Positions 19,595-29,952 of a DNA stretch of 64,000 bases are shown here, one piece after another. Each line of letters opens with the position of its first letter. The first letter of the stretch is position 1. A program made the translations under genes and the position numbers. The stretch is from Kazachstania africana CBS 2517 (Eukaryota; Ascomycota; Saccharomycetes; Saccharomycetales; Saccharomycetaceae): the NCBI RefSeq assembly GCF_000304475.1, contig NC_018943.1, positions 558,001 to 622,000 on the forward strand, read 5' to 3'. Below the pieces are notes generated by a model, which was given only the letters and a program-made list of their open reading frames with translations, ran no database searches and was not told the origin of the DNA.

Positions 19595-19878
19595 CTTGTG
19601 TTATCAATCCACGTGGTCGATGTTCTCTTTCACTACTTGATCGAGATTTGTTTTCATTATTTTTCTCTTCTTTTATATACATGGCGTTTACAAATTGAAA
19701 TATTTCAATGCAGAATCAATAGAATTCATAATGTATCGTCAAACACATAAAGCAATTGACAACGGTCAGCGCATTCAACAGTGCATTCAACACTGATATT
19801 GAAATCTTTTTTTTTTTGGATTATCTATATATACATGAAATAAGATGAGTAGTTTATGTACAGGAAAACAGCAAAGTC

Positions 19879-20274
19879 TTAGAAGAACTGCGGATTTTTT
19901 CTTGCCGACACTTTGGTCCATTTGGGAACTTTGTGGATGCCCTTTCTATAACCTTTTGCCTTCTTATCGAAGACCGTATATTTATCCTTCGATGACATCT
20001 GCTTTTCCTGAGGAAAGAACGAAGGTTTACTATATAATCTCATCAGTTTGCTTCTAGGTTTGAGTATCTTCTTCTCATTCAAAGAGTCTTGGAATGACAT
20101 ACCTTTCTCTTCGCATCTCATCACATGTAGACCCAATTTCAATTGCTGAACGACATCATCAACATTTTTTAGTCTTCCTCTTTGTCTTGCCTTTTGCATC
20201 GAAGACATCCTCCATGGTATCTTCCAAAGTAAGCCACCCAACACTGCACTTGTAGGTTTAAAAGGGCCAAACAT
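19879..20274 (-). CDS. MRPL31: Mitochondrial ribosomal large-subunit protein MrpL31 (mL60)
   Basis: The product is 131 residues, the same length as S. cerevisiae MrpL31. Near-identical blocks include [50 protein letters not shown] and the C-terminus [13 protein letters not shown]. It is a basic fungal-specific protein of the mitochondrial large ribosomal subunit. It shares a short divergent promoter (130 bp) with CMC1, which would allow coregulation of two mitochondrial genes. Confidence 0.97.
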   Translation of the reverse strand: MFGPFKPTSAVLGGLLWKIPWRMSSMQKARQRGRLKNVDDVVQQLKLGLHVMRCEEKGMSFQDSLNEKKILKPRSKLMRLYSKPSFFPQEKQMSSKDKYTVFDKKAKGYRKGIHKVPKWTKVSARKNPQFF

Positions 20275-20404
20275 TATCCATAGCCAGATTCCTGATATAT
20301 ACGGACAGAATCTCTTAATGTATTTCTCTATATCTTTGCTCTAAAACGATTTTATAAAAGGATCCGCTCGCTATTCGAGAAAAATCCCAATAGTGCTCCC
20401 TAAG

Positions 20405-20782
20405 ATGGGGTCACAAACGGTAAAAACAGACCAAATAACAATGTCTGAAGGCGTAGAAAGATCTACTGATGCATCGAAACATAGAACAAGACTGCCACTA
20501 TGGGCATTATCACCTCGAGAAGAGCAGAAAGCTCGTAGCAATTTGAAAGATTATACGTACGAACAATGTCACGATTACGTAGAAGCCATGGCCAATTGTG
20601 CCAGAGAACATGGTATTAAAGTGTTCCCTGCATGTGATGTTCAACGTCAGAAAATGAAAGACTGTCTCTTGTTCTATCAACTGGATGACAAGTATCTCGA
20701 TCATCAAAGGGATTTAATTATTCTGCAGAAAATCGAAAAACTTGAATCACAGTTAAATAAGAAGAAGGAGGGCAGTCTATGA
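20405..20782 (+). CDS. CMC1: Twin-CX9C mitochondrial copper-binding protein for cytochrome oxidase assembly
   Basis: From the ATG at 20405 the protein is 125 residues (S. cerevisiae Cmc1 111). The CHCH signature is clear: CHDYVEAMANC (CX9C) and CDVQRQKMKDC (CX9C), preceded by RLPLWALSPREEQKARSNLK. Cmc1 is imported into the intermembrane space by Mia40/Erv1 and helps copper insertion into cytochrome c oxidase. An alternative start at the in-frame ATG 36 bp downstream would drop 12 poorly conserved residues. APL2 is convergent downstream. Confidence 0.94.
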   Translation: MGSQTVKTDQITMSEGVERSTDASKHRTRLPLWALSPREEQKARSNLKDYTYEQCHDYVEAMANCAREHGIKVFPACDVQRQKMKDCLLFYQLDDKYLDHQRDLIILQKIEKLESQLNKKKEGSL

Positions 20783-20906
20783 GTACCATTTCCCCTTTGG
20801 TAAAGTAATTGCAGTCTTTTCTACCTGTACATATATATATATAATGAAAGAGTACGTATGCCTTTTTAGTAAAAGAAAGTCTTAATGTGAGTTCTCATCA
20901 TGAATC

Positions 20907-23024
20907 CTAAAACAAATCTAATAAATCATTGGTAGTAGATGAAGTATTTTCTGTCTTGTTGGATAAGGTGAGATTTTTCATAGATTCTGCATTATCATTT
21001 GAACCCCCAAAGTCAAATAAGTCATCTAGGTCATTCAATGATGTAGAAGGGTTGTTGATACCTGCACTCTCGTCAGAATCAAAATCTAGGAGGACATCAT
21101 CATTAACTTTACTTTCTAACTCGTTTTTGGCAAGGTATTGTAATTCATCAAGGTGCTTTCCCCTGATAATGTGTTGATTTTGGAAGTTTTTCCTCTTCCT
21201 TTTATCGGCTGGTCTCAAATGTATTGAGCTTATTGTACCAAGCTCCATCAACAATTCTTCTAGAACTCCTGGTGAGAAGTTTTCCACTGCATTTTCTATC
21301 TTAGGTGCAACAGCCCCGCATAATTTTGAAATAAGTTCATCTGAGTTGTCCATAGACAAGCATCTCCAATATATCATAGCCATGTCCCTCACATCAACTT
21401 CGGAAGTTTCATGAGAGGCTAATTCCAAAACATTTTGTAATGTTGCGCCTGGTAATTTAGTATGTAACCTCACCACGGTGACTAGTATGGATATTTGTGT
21501 CAATGGTTCTTCTTCAGTGAAATTTTCAATGAACAAACTTATTTTATCATTTAAATTTGGGAAATATGCTGGGTATTGGCCTAATAGCCAAATGAAATTG
21601 CACTTAGCATTATCAGTCCTTAATAAAACGTGTGGGGAGTCCCATGTATTCAATAATGAACAAACCTGTTTTATCATATTTTCATTATTTGAACAATGTC
21701 TCAGTAAGTTACATAATGAAATGCAGCAATCGTCTTTAATAAAATCCTGTCCCTTTTCGAGTAATTCAACTAGAGCATCAATAACCTTTTGAACAAATTG
21801 TTCATTTGAATATTTAATACCCAGTTGTGATAACCCCTGGATAGCGCGTGACACAAATTCTGGTTCTAACTCCATAGAGTATTCTTTTAATTCTGCTAAT
21901 AGCAAAGTGCATTGTTTTAAATTTGTGGCATCTACTAATCTGATCAAAATGTCAATCTTTTCTACTTTAACATACAATGGGTCATTGAATTTTGGATAGA
22001 ATATTCTCAACTCTTTATTTAGCAGCTCAGGATACTTTTCAAGGACAATTCTTATGTTTTTGAGAGCCACGTACTGTAATTCAGGTGGTGTTGACATCAG
22101 CGAGACTAAAGCAGCAGATATTTTTTTCATTATTAAAGTGTTTGGAGCGGAATTTGGATTGGATTGTGGCTCAATAACAGATAGATTTTTAATAATAACT
22201 TTTATGGTAGCAAGGACTACTGCCGGATTAACATGCTGTAAGTGTGCTGTGACACGATCAATTATATTTTGTGCTTCTAATGCGTCCCTTGCATTGTATT
22301 CTGACAAAGCATCCAATATAGTAATTCTGGCCCATTCAGTGCATTCATTCAATGCAGTTAAAAATTGTGTAAAATGCGATTGTATTAGAGCGCTCAGATT
22401 GACGACTGAGCTGTCCATATCACTTATTTCAGTTAAAGATGCGATCGCGTTAGCAACTACCATTGGATTGGAGTCGTCTAGAGCTGATACCAAATCTTCA
22501 AGGACCCCCAGTTCAACACATAAAGTCTTGTTTAATTGGAAGAGTTTGGCAACACAGATGACAGCAGTCTTTCTTACATATGGATTATCATCCTGTAGGG
22601 TGCGGCGTAGTGGGATTTCGATATACTCTAGTATCTTATCGACTCTTATCATCGACATTGTTCTGATGGCCATAGAACGAATTAAAGGATTTGGGTCCTG
22701 TGAATCTGTTACAAATGTATTCACAGCCAAGATACACAATTCTGGGTGGGTTTCCGCATAATTCATAACGTATAGATAGACTAATTTTTTCTGTTCAACA
22801 TCATTTGTTGCAATATTCTTTAAGACATCTGGGAAAAGAGTGGAAACATCTTTACCCAACGTCATTTGTTGGATAGTCTTCTTAATGGCATCTTTTCTAG
22901 TTTGTGGGTATTGAGATACTAAGCCATTTCTCAGTTCTGCCAATTCACCTTTATTTGAAATTTTTGGAGCAACTCTTATGGAGTCCTTAATAAACTTTTT
23001 GATTTTCTTATCAAATGGTGGCAT
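20907..23024 (-). CDS. APL2: AP-1 adaptor beta1-adaptin
   Basis: The ATG at 23024 gives 705 residues beginning MPPFDKKIKKFIKDSIRVAP, as in S. cerevisiae Apl2. The frame stays open 54 codons upstream to 23186, but that part is not conserved and is probably leader. The adaptin trunk is a long armadillo-like helical solenoid (about 10-580) containing SQYPQTRKDAIKKTIQQMTLGKDVS and DPNPLIRSMAIRTMS. The hinge and tail carry acidic clathrin-box-like motifs (DVLLDFD, DLDDLFDFG, LLDLF). Apl2 is the large beta subunit of AP-1, which sorts clathrin-coated vesicles between Golgi and endosomes. Confidence 0.96.
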   Translation of the reverse strand: MPPFDKKIKKFIKDSIRVAPKISNKGELAELRNGLVSQYPQTRKDAIKKTIQQMTLGKDVSTLFPDVLKNIATNDVEQKKLVYLYVMNYAETHPELCILAVNTFVTDSQDPNPLIRSMAIRTMSMIRVDKILEYIEIPLRRTLQDDNPYVRKTAVICVAKLFQLNKTLCVELGVLEDLVSALDDSNPMVVANAIASLTEISDMDSSVVNLSALIQSHFTQFLTALNECTEWARITILDALSEYNARDALEAQNIIDRVTAHLQHVNPAVVLATIKVIIKNLSVIEPQSNPNSAPNTLIMKKISAALVSLMSTPPELQYVALKNIRIVLEKYPELLNKELRIFYPKFNDPLYVKVEKIDILIRLVDATNLKQCTLLLAELKEYSMELEPEFVSRAIQGLSQLGIKYSNEQFVQKVIDALVELLEKGQDFIKDDCCISLCNLLRHCSNNENMIKQVCSLLNTWDSPHVLLRTDNAKCNFIWLLGQYPAYFPNLNDKISLFIENFTEEEPLTQISILVTVVRLHTKLPGATLQNVLELASHETSEVDVRDMAMIYWRCLSMDNSDELISKLCGAVAPKIENAVENFSPGVLEELLMELGTISSIHLRPADKRKRKNFQNQHIIRGKHLDELQYLAKNELESKVNDDVLLDFDSDESAGINNPSTSLNDLDDLFDFGGSNDNAESMKNLTLSNKTENTSSTTNDLLDLF

Positions 23025-23304
23025 AATGGTTATCAAACCGCCGTTGAAATGATAAATTGTTGGTGTTTTACTTATATAATTTTCTGATTTAATGTTGATT
23101 CCTTTAAATGTAGACGACGTAGAGCACTTCATGTACGTTTGATAATTTCCGAGCACCTCGATATCGTTTTGTACGTAATAGTGCACCAGTTATAAATTTG
23201 TTAATTTTAGCACCAGCCTACTAAATGCTGAGTCAATATATTGAGGATTGTATATACATATACGTTTGGATGATGCTGAGTCATTTTTATTTACAAGGTT
23301 TATT

Positions 23305-25638
23305 TCACAGCTGTTCTGTAAAACCAATATATTTCATTGCTTCTGCGTCGCCCTTAGACAATTTCGGTTCATCTAGAACATCTGCAATGCATTGCCATGG
23401 ATCTTTCGAGCCACCCCACTTTAAGAGACTTTCCTTAAATTTCTCACCGTTAGTTTTGTTAAAAGGATCATTTGCAAAAAGGTGGTTCCAAACTTTGCGT
23501 GCAATAGCCCGATCGAAGAGATAGCTATAGTAGGTCGCACCATAACCAAACAAATGTCCGAATTTTCCACACCAATTACTTCTATCATCAACTAAAACCT
23601 GTAGTCGACGTTCTAAGTTTTGATATATCTCAACGACGTTTAAATTATCCAAATTGTGTATTATCTTATCGCTATGTAATTCCTGATCTAGCATAGCCAT
23701 TTTGGCTTGAGAGAATGTCTCACAAGATCTCAGAAATTCACCTTCTTTTAGATGAAACTGTAATTTCTTCTCTGCAATTTTTTCACCTGTTTCATAGTGG
23801 CAACTCATTTTCTTCAGAACTCTCGTATCAGAGGCAAAGTGCTCCATTAGAATGCTAGGCAATTCGACGAAATCGGTGGCGCATCTCGTACCACTTACAT
23901 TTTGAAGGGTTGTCCTCCCGAGCATTGAATGTATTGCATGGCCCATTTCATGAAACAATGTTTCAATTTCACTTAGAGTCAATAAACATATTGTTTTATC
24001 TGATTGAAATGTCCTTCTAGAAAAATTGCAAACTAAAGAAATTATAGGTAGCTGGAATATAGTGCCATCTTTCTTTGAACCTAGTTGGATGATGGAATCG
24101 GCATTTTCCTCAGGATACATTTCCCTTGAGCAGCAGACCGTAAAGTGTGCTGGATTGGACGTCTTGCCATAGCGCTCAAATAAGTCAAAGTATATAATCC
24201 CAATAATGCCTTCCTCTTCAGAAATAACATTGATTTTCCTTACATCATTAAACCACGTCTCCCCACTCACGGGAATGGCAGGTTCTAATTTTATCCCGTA
24301 AATTTGGGTCAAAAGATCTGAAAGTCCTTCAAAAACTCCACCTAAGGTGAAATATGAGGATAAAGGTTCAGTAAACTCGTGTTCTGTTTTCTCTTTTCCT
24401 TTAAAATAAATAGAACTGTAATAATCTCTGTCCCATGGGCGCACGGTTGAAAGTACACCATCCATTTCCCCACAATTTATTTTCCCCTGATCTTCACGCT
24501 TAAGATCTGCAATAAATTTCAACTCCTTTTCTGTATTCGGCCTTACATATTTTATCAACGTTTCGATGAAGTTTTTAACGTCTTTTGGAGCTTTTGCCAA
24601 TTTCCCCTTCAATTGATATTGAGAAAAGCTTTCTGCACCCATTAAGTTTGCAAGCATTGCCCTCAGTTTCACCAGATGGGACAACCTAAGGATTTGTTCA
24701 GATGAGCAGGAGTGTAATGCTGTCCAAATGTCAGCTCTTACTTCTTCATTTTTGCAATCTTTCAAAACGGCGTATGGAGTAGGTCCATACGTTGGTATCT
24801 TATAATTTTCTCTTATGGCATCCTTTTTAAGACTATTAAGAAGAAGTCTATTCAAGCCAGCACTCTCCAGCTTGGAGGCATTGACTTTTATGTAGTTAGT
24901 TTTAGGTTGGTTGGCATTATTGATAAAGTCCTGACCGATTAAACTAATTTCTTGTGATAATTCAATGAACTGTTCTCGTATTCTGGGATTCATATAAATC
25001 CCAGATTTCTCAAAATCCTCTAGAAGAATTCGGCCTACTTTGATCTCTTCCTCAGACAGCTTCGATAGTATTTCATTATCATGCAAAAGGGTTTTCAATT
25101 TATCGCAAAGCTCTACATCAGTATTCAGTGTATTCATAAATTCAAACATCTCTTCATGACACTGTTGTGCAGCAGATAAAAACTCTTTATCAGGATGTAC
25201 GGAGCGAATGAACTCACATAAATCGATCACTCTACATAAAGTGTCACTTAACTGATCTAAACGTACAATATATTTTAACAGGCCCTGTTTAGTGTTATCA
25301 TTTTTCATAATCTTCACCAATTCATTTGCTTTCCACAAGGAAGCCTTGCTGAAAGTGAGAAGACCTTCTGGAGTCTTTAAATATGGGTTATTGAATAACC
25401 CAGTATTTTTAGTTGTAACAGGATCAGATGCCGAATTTAGAAAACTTTCATTTTTAGAGTTCAGCAGTTTTGGCGTACTCCTCAAATTTCTCCAATATAC
25501 ATCATCATCAAACACTTTCTTCAGGGAAACTGGTTCATGGTTTCTCAGCTTGCTTGTTGTAAACGACCTATTATGAATGAGCCCTCGTCCTTTTGATAAA
25601 AGGCCAAACTGTCGCCTTAAAACGTTCGTGTATATCAT
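23305..25638 (-). CDS. OCT1: Mitochondrial intermediate peptidase (octapeptidyl aminopeptidase)
   Basis: This 777-residue M3-family metallopeptidase (S. cerevisiae Oct1 is 772) has an Arg-rich presequence, MIYTNVLRRQFGLLSKG. The zinc-binding HEMGH motif lies in ETLFHEMGHAIHSMLGRTTLQ near residue 560, with the downstream Glu in ELPSILMEHFA. Oct1 removes an octapeptide from a subset of precursors after the main processing peptidase, including some respiratory subunits and mitochondrial translation proteins. Position between APL2 and the YKL133C homologue agrees with S. cerevisiae. Confidence 0.96.
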   Translation of the reverse strand: MIYTNVLRRQFGLLSKGRGLIHNRSFTTSKLRNHEPVSLKKVFDDDVYWRNLRSTPKLLNSKNESFLNSASDPVTTKNTGLFNNPYLKTPEGLLTFSKASLWKANELVKIMKNDNTKQGLLKYIVRLDQLSDTLCRVIDLCEFIRSVHPDKEFLSAAQQCHEEMFEFMNTLNTDVELCDKLKTLLHDNEILSKLSEEEIKVGRILLEDFEKSGIYMNPRIREQFIELSQEISLIGQDFINNANQPKTNYIKVNASKLESAGLNRLLLNSLKKDAIRENYKIPTYGPTPYAVLKDCKNEEVRADIWTALHSCSSEQILRLSHLVKLRAMLANLMGAESFSQYQLKGKLAKAPKDVKNFIETLIKYVRPNTEKELKFIADLKREDQGKINCGEMDGVLSTVRPWDRDYYSSIYFKGKEKTEHEFTEPLSSYFTLGGVFEGLSDLLTQIYGIKLEPAIPVSGETWFNDVRKINVISEEEGIIGIIYFDLFERYGKTSNPAHFTVCCSREMYPEENADSIIQLGSKKDGTIFQLPIISLVCNFSRRTFQSDKTICLLTLSEIETLFHEMGHAIHSMLGRTTLQNVSGTRCATDFVELPSILMEHFASDTRVLKKMSCHYETGEKIAEKKLQFHLKEGEFLRSCETFSQAKMAMLDQELHSDKIIHNLDNLNVVEIYQNLERRLQVLVDDRSNWCGKFGHLFGYGATYYSYLFDRAIARKVWNHLFANDPFNKTNGEKFKESLLKWGGSKDPWQCIADVLDEPKLSKGDAEAMKYIGFTEQL

Positions 25639-25859
25639 ATAAAGAATGGTCTTTTCTTCTGTTTGGGATTTCTAATGTTCATTGAGCTATCGTTTTTATA
25701 GCACTGCATTCTAAATCAGAGGAGTCTTATTTCACCTCAAGGCCGGACATAAGTACAAAATTAATTTCGATTATCAAGATTGCGCTCTTACTGGATATGT
25801 CAAAAAATAGAATATATATAATGGGTCTCAGGGACTATATGCAATACAAAAAGATGGGC

Positions 25860-27087
25860 TCAGGAAGCATTTAATCTGGTTAATTCTCTGTCTGCCTCTG
25901 CAGCTAACTCGTGGAATTTATTTTTTTCAGCTTCTTTCTTGGACGCAATGAGTAGCTGTCGCGCTTGTGATAATTGACCTTTATGGAGGTTTATTACACC
26001 TAATCCGTATACTGCCAATGCAGCTGCTTTAGATGCGTCAGGATCAGTAAGTTTAAAAATTGAAATGTCTCCATTCCCTTTTTTGACGGCCTCGATAGTT
26101 TTCTCGTAGTACATCTCAGCCATTCTCAGTAATTCCTTACGTCTCGTATCCAAATTCTTTGGCACTTTCAATTACAACATTGTCTTTACGTCGTTTATAT
26201 AGCTCAGCTTCAATATCTTCTGATTTCATATAGAGGAGTGACGCTAGATTGGTTTGAGATAAAAGAACTTGACCAACTGGCATTCCCGCAAGAATCATCC
26301 AACCAATTGTAATCATCTTAGATTGTATTGCTCTGTCAGTGTTATTTGAATTCAAATAAGCCTCTGTCAGTAGATCTCTAGCCACAAAAAAAGATTCCTT
26401 GAATGGATGAATGGCAGCTTTATATTTTGATAAATTTGGGATGGTTTTGTTTAAATTCGAACCTTTGTCAGACGCAACAATATTTGGTAATTCAGTATTT
26501 TCCATTAAAGTTCGTAAATCTGAACAAGATTCAAATATCTCATCTTGAGCCAGATTTATATGATACTGGAGATATGCTGCCTTCGTATTCACTGAAATGA
26601 AGTTGGGTTTCTGGCACAGTTTCACCAAGATGCTCAGATCTTTATTAAGTAGTCGTCCCTTCTCGGTAATATTCGTACATGACTTGATTCCACCCTGCAG
26701 TTTTTCCAATATGGACAGGTAGATATCTTGCGCCTGTTGGTCCAGATTCAGCTTTTCATACATTTCAGCTATTTTGATCTCGATACCTGTGTACTCATCA
26801 GATAAGGTATCCATATTTAATTTATTACATTCATTAAGAGCAACAACAAAAAATGACAGACTCTTCTTGAAATCTTTAGTTTTTTCTTCCTCCCAAAGTG
26901 CATACCTTAAAGAATTAGCCACAGTCTTGGGAAATTTGTGATGAGGATAGTAGTACCACCATGTTCCGTATCCCATTATCGCTATAGTGGATGCTGAGAC
27001 AATCCAGTTAGGCTTAGGAACACCACATTTGATAACTGAAGAACTTACGAACCGCCCATACGCTCTTGGTTTGAATACTCTGAACAT
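25860..27087 (-). CDS. YKL133C (RCI50)/MGR3-family mitochondrial TPR protein, interrupted by one frame break
   Basis: Two minus-strand frames together make one protein. The first (27087 to 26137) encodes 316 residues with a short N-terminus, one membrane segment (WIVSASTIAIMGYGTWWYYYPHH) and TPR-like helices including DEYTGIEIKIAEMYEKLNLDQQAQ. It then stops. The second frame, open from about 26171 to 25860, continues the family's C-terminus with AEMYYEKTIEAVKK, VYGLGVINLHKGQLSQARQLL and EADREL. A single +1 shift inside the 35-bp overlap restores a protein of about 415 residues (S. cerevisiae YKL133C 463, Mgr3 501). Mgr3 is an adaptor of the i-AAA protease in the inner membrane; YKL133C is its paralogue and occupies this position. 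The break may be a sequence error, a true mutation or recoding. Confidence 0.8.
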
Positions 27088-27245
27088 TTCTTCTAGCTCG
27101 TAGTGGCTTTTTCCTTAATTTTACTTTTAGCTTTTCTATGACTCGGTATCTCTTATAAGACCAAATAATGAAATCTGCAAAGAATAATTGACTTGATAAA
27201 ATGTCTTGATATACAAATTTATTATATGAAGCCTAATTTATTTAT

Positions 27246-28532
27246 TTATGATTTGTTACTGATATTATGGTTATGAATTCTTAACAATTCACCACATAGA
27301 TATAAGGACCCGCAAACGATGACAGGTGAATCCCTAGACTGCTTGGCCAAGTTAGGAAATAGCTCATGAACATTCGGCTGTACTTCTACGCCACAGTTAT
27401 AACGTTCTTTCAAGAAACATGCCAATTGTTCTGGATCAGTAGGCTGAATCCAGGGCATTCCTGTAACAGGTCCAAATCTTGTAACTATCACTTTATCTTT
27501 AGAGGTAATTAGTGGATCAAATAAGGGACCTAATTTTTTCCCAGAGGTGACTGCAGTAACGAAAGTTAGTGGTTTATCTTTATGTTCTTGTTTTATGAAC
27601 TTTGCCAGCTCCACAGCGGCAGATCCATTATGTGCACCGTCCATTAATATTGACATCGAATTATTCTTGTGATACTGGTAGTCGATTCTCTGTAATCTCC
27701 CCGGCCAATCCAGAGAAGTCAATCCTTGGAGCAAATCATCTTTTGAAAGAAATATTTCCCCAGATTGTTGTAGATGATCTAGAATCGAAACAGCAACCCT
27801 TACATTGAAAATTTGATATTCACCATTTAATGGTAATTTCTTTGGTTTAAAAGTACCCCAAGAGACTGATTCAATGGAATTATCACTTATTGAAGGATTC
27901 GTTATTTTCAAAGTACAGCTTACAGATTCACATTGTTTTCTTACAACGTCAATGATGGCTTCTGAATTGGATCCATCAATAACTGCATAAGGAACACCTT
28001 CCCTAATTATACCTGCTTTTTCGAAAGCTATTTGTTTCAAAGTAGTTCCTAAGAACGACTCATGATCCAGTCCAATCTTTGTTATACCACATGCATATTT
28101 CTGAGAACCTGGTATGAAATTCGTGGCATCCAACCTACCACCCAATCCAACTTCCAGGACACACCAAGTACACTCACGTTGTCTAAAATAGGAAAGTGCT
28201 ATACCAGTCAGTAACTCGAACTCTGAACAATGCAACGAATGCTCTTCGTTGATCTTACTCAATGATTTTCGAATCAAATTGAAGTCATCCAATGGAATAG
28301 ATTTGTTATTCACCATGATAGAGTCGGTGATATGAATCAAATGAGGAGAAGTGAACTTACCAATCCTGTTCTCAGTTCTTTTCTTCTCATGCGATAGCAA
28401 ATTGGCCATATAGGAACATACAGAGCCCTTCCCGTTAGTGCCTGCAACATGCAAAACCTTCAAATTGTCTTGCGGATTACCAGCATATTTGAGCAGTTTC
28501 GAAATCCTAGATAGCCCTAGTTCGATAGCCAT
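27246..28532 (-). CDS. FOL3: Dihydrofolate synthase (FPGS family; FOL3/RMA1 pair)
   Basis: The protein is 428 residues and Mur-ligase-like. The ATP loop is AGTNGKGSV at residues 30-38. Other blocks are GKFTSPHLIHITDSI, EVGLGGRLDATN and ILMDGAHNGSAA, and the C-terminus CGSLYLCGELLRIHN is typical of Fol3. Fol3 joins glutamate to dihydropteroate to make dihydrofolate. By position (between YKL133C and MYO3) it matches S. cerevisiae RMA1, the duplicate of FOL3. The conserved residues look to me closer to the essential Fol3 than to Rma1, so I infer that the active synthase is encoded here; a tree would settle it. Confidence 0.88.
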   Translation of the reverse strand: MAIELGLSRISKLLKYAGNPQDNLKVLHVAGTNGKGSVCSYMANLLSHEKKRTENRIGKFTSPHLIHITDSIMVNNKSIPLDDFNLIRKSLSKINEEHSLHCSEFELLTGIALSYFRQRECTWCVLEVGLGGRLDATNFIPGSQKYACGITKIGLDHESFLGTTLKQIAFEKAGIIREGVPYAVIDGSNSEAIIDVVRKQCESVSCTLKITNPSISDNSIESVSWGTFKPKKLPLNGEYQIFNVRVAVSILDHLQQSGEIFLSKDDLLQGLTSLDWPGRLQRIDYQYHKNNSMSILMDGAHNGSAAVELAKFIKQEHKDKPLTFVTAVTSGKKLGPLFDPLITSKDKVIVTRFGPVTGMPWIQPTDPEQLACFLKERYNCGVEVQPNVHELFPNLAKQSRDSPVIVCGSLYLCGELLRIHNHNISNKS

Positions 28533-28889
28533 ATTTCAATCCTCCTGTAGTTAAATTCCTAAGTGCAAGTTATCTTAACCCCAATAACGGACTCTGAAAC
28601 CATTCCCACAATTAACTTCTTTTTATTTCAGCAGCAAAGACACATTAGACTCTCTTCTCGGGATTTTTTTAAACCTTCGTCTCTTTTGGTACGGAAAATT
28701 ATGCTCCAGAGTTAATCATCTCACGGTTTCTTTGAGTCGTCATAGTTCCAGAGCGATAGAGTGAAGGAGTCGCGTTGTAGAGTCCTCTACTAGAGTGACT
28801 TTTATGGCGATTACTGGTGCTATATGGGCGTTTAGTTCGGATATATACTACTTTATATGGGGCTACTATTTCTGTGCAGGAAAGGCTGG
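28533..28889. other. FOL3 promoter spacer
   Basis: Carries the FOL3 promoter and the 3' end of the next minus-strand gene. There is a T-tract near 28670 and no ORF of note. I found no strong factor motif. Confidence 0.4.
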
Positions 28890-29627
28890 CTAGTTCTTAC
28901 CTTTACCAAAATTTTCGTGCCATTTGGTAGCAGTACTGGTGTATTCCGTCTCTAAGGTAACCATCTTCTCCTTCAATACATTCCCCCACTGTTTCGTCAC
29001 ATGTTCGTATTCCCTTTCGTCGTTCACCTCAATTACTTCTTGCAAGAAAATATTGTCTGTTTCTGTCAAATCTGTCTCATCTTCTTCAGCACATTTTAGG
29101 GCAAATCTTACAACTTCAAGGTCTAAAAACTGACTTCCCGCGCCTATGGACTCAACCATCCACTGCGTGTACTTTACGAAATGGTTATATGCGTCATCAA
29201 TAGCGAGAATACAACTGTCAGCAAGTGTCAGCTCGAAATTTAATGTCTTTGATATAATTTCTTTTTGCAATGATTGGGTAAAATAAAAGTTTAGTAAATC
29301 CAGTGCTTCTAAAATCTTACTGAAATGTGATGCAATTGGCTTAATACCATCAGATAGGGATACATAGTTCAATGTCTCAGAAATATCGTACTCTAATAAC
29401 ATATCATTGAAATATCTCAGTTTCTTGACATATTTGATTAATGTGGTTCTCTCATATCTGAGTGATGCGACCCTACGTAAATGACTAATGAATTTGTTCA
29501 ATAAATGGATATAACTTGAAAGGTACTTCGAAAAGAGTGGGATGATCTGCGACAATGCATCAACAATTTCTCTAGTCATAGAAAGTTTCTCATATTCAGC
29601 TTGGCCACCTGCTTCATACCTTGTCAT
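28890..29627 (-). CDS. Unrecognised 245-residue helical protein
   Basis: I do not recognise this protein. It is a clean ATG-to-stop ORF of 245 residues, predominantly helical, slightly acidic, with no membrane segment or signal peptide. Two helix-rich halves (about 25-115 and 115-240) are separated by YVSLSDGIKPIASHFSKI. The C-terminal end, EYEHVTKQWGNVLKEKMVTLETEY, has the look of a long amphipathic helix as in BAR-like or sorting-nexin C-termini, but that is only an impression. It occupies the place and strand where S. cerevisiae has SHE1, yet it shows none of the basic, Ser-rich character of She1. No overlapping ORF competes with it, so I consider it a real gene. Confidence 0.75.
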   Translation of the reverse strand: MTRYEAGGQAEYEKLSMTREIVDALSQIIPLFSKYLSSYIHLLNKFISHLRRVASLRYERTTLIKYVKKLRYFNDMLLEYDISETLNYVSLSDGIKPIASHFSKILEALDLLNFYFTQSLQKEIISKTLNFELTLADSCILAIDDAYNHFVKYTQWMVESIGAGSQFLDLEVVRFALKCAEEDETDLTETDNIFLQEVIEVNDEREYEHVTKQWGNVLKEKMVTLETEYTSTATKWHENFGKGKN

Positions 29628-29952
29628 TATTGTCTATCTAATTAAAAATTAGAGCGCTGAATATTCGAATTGTATTGATAGCTGGCTTTTAATATTGCAT
29701 GTCAACTGTTTTGGATAGATGCCAAATTTTTTAAATCTAATTCTTCGAAAAAAAGAGACAAAATCGCGTAGTAGCTCGCCCATTATTGAAAATGCGATGC
29801 TAATCATTTACTCATTACAAAAAGTAAACATCTATTAATGGGCAATTCTAATCTTACATTTTATGGAAAAATATATAATATATAATAGCAAAACAGCCCC
29901 AAGATCTCTTACGTATAGCTTTTTCTTTTATAAAATACAATGAAATTGTTCA
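29628..29952. other. Spacer between the 245-residue gene and MYO3
   Basis: AT-rich promoter of the minus-strand 245-residue gene and 3' region of MYO3. Nothing else recognised. Confidence 0.4.
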
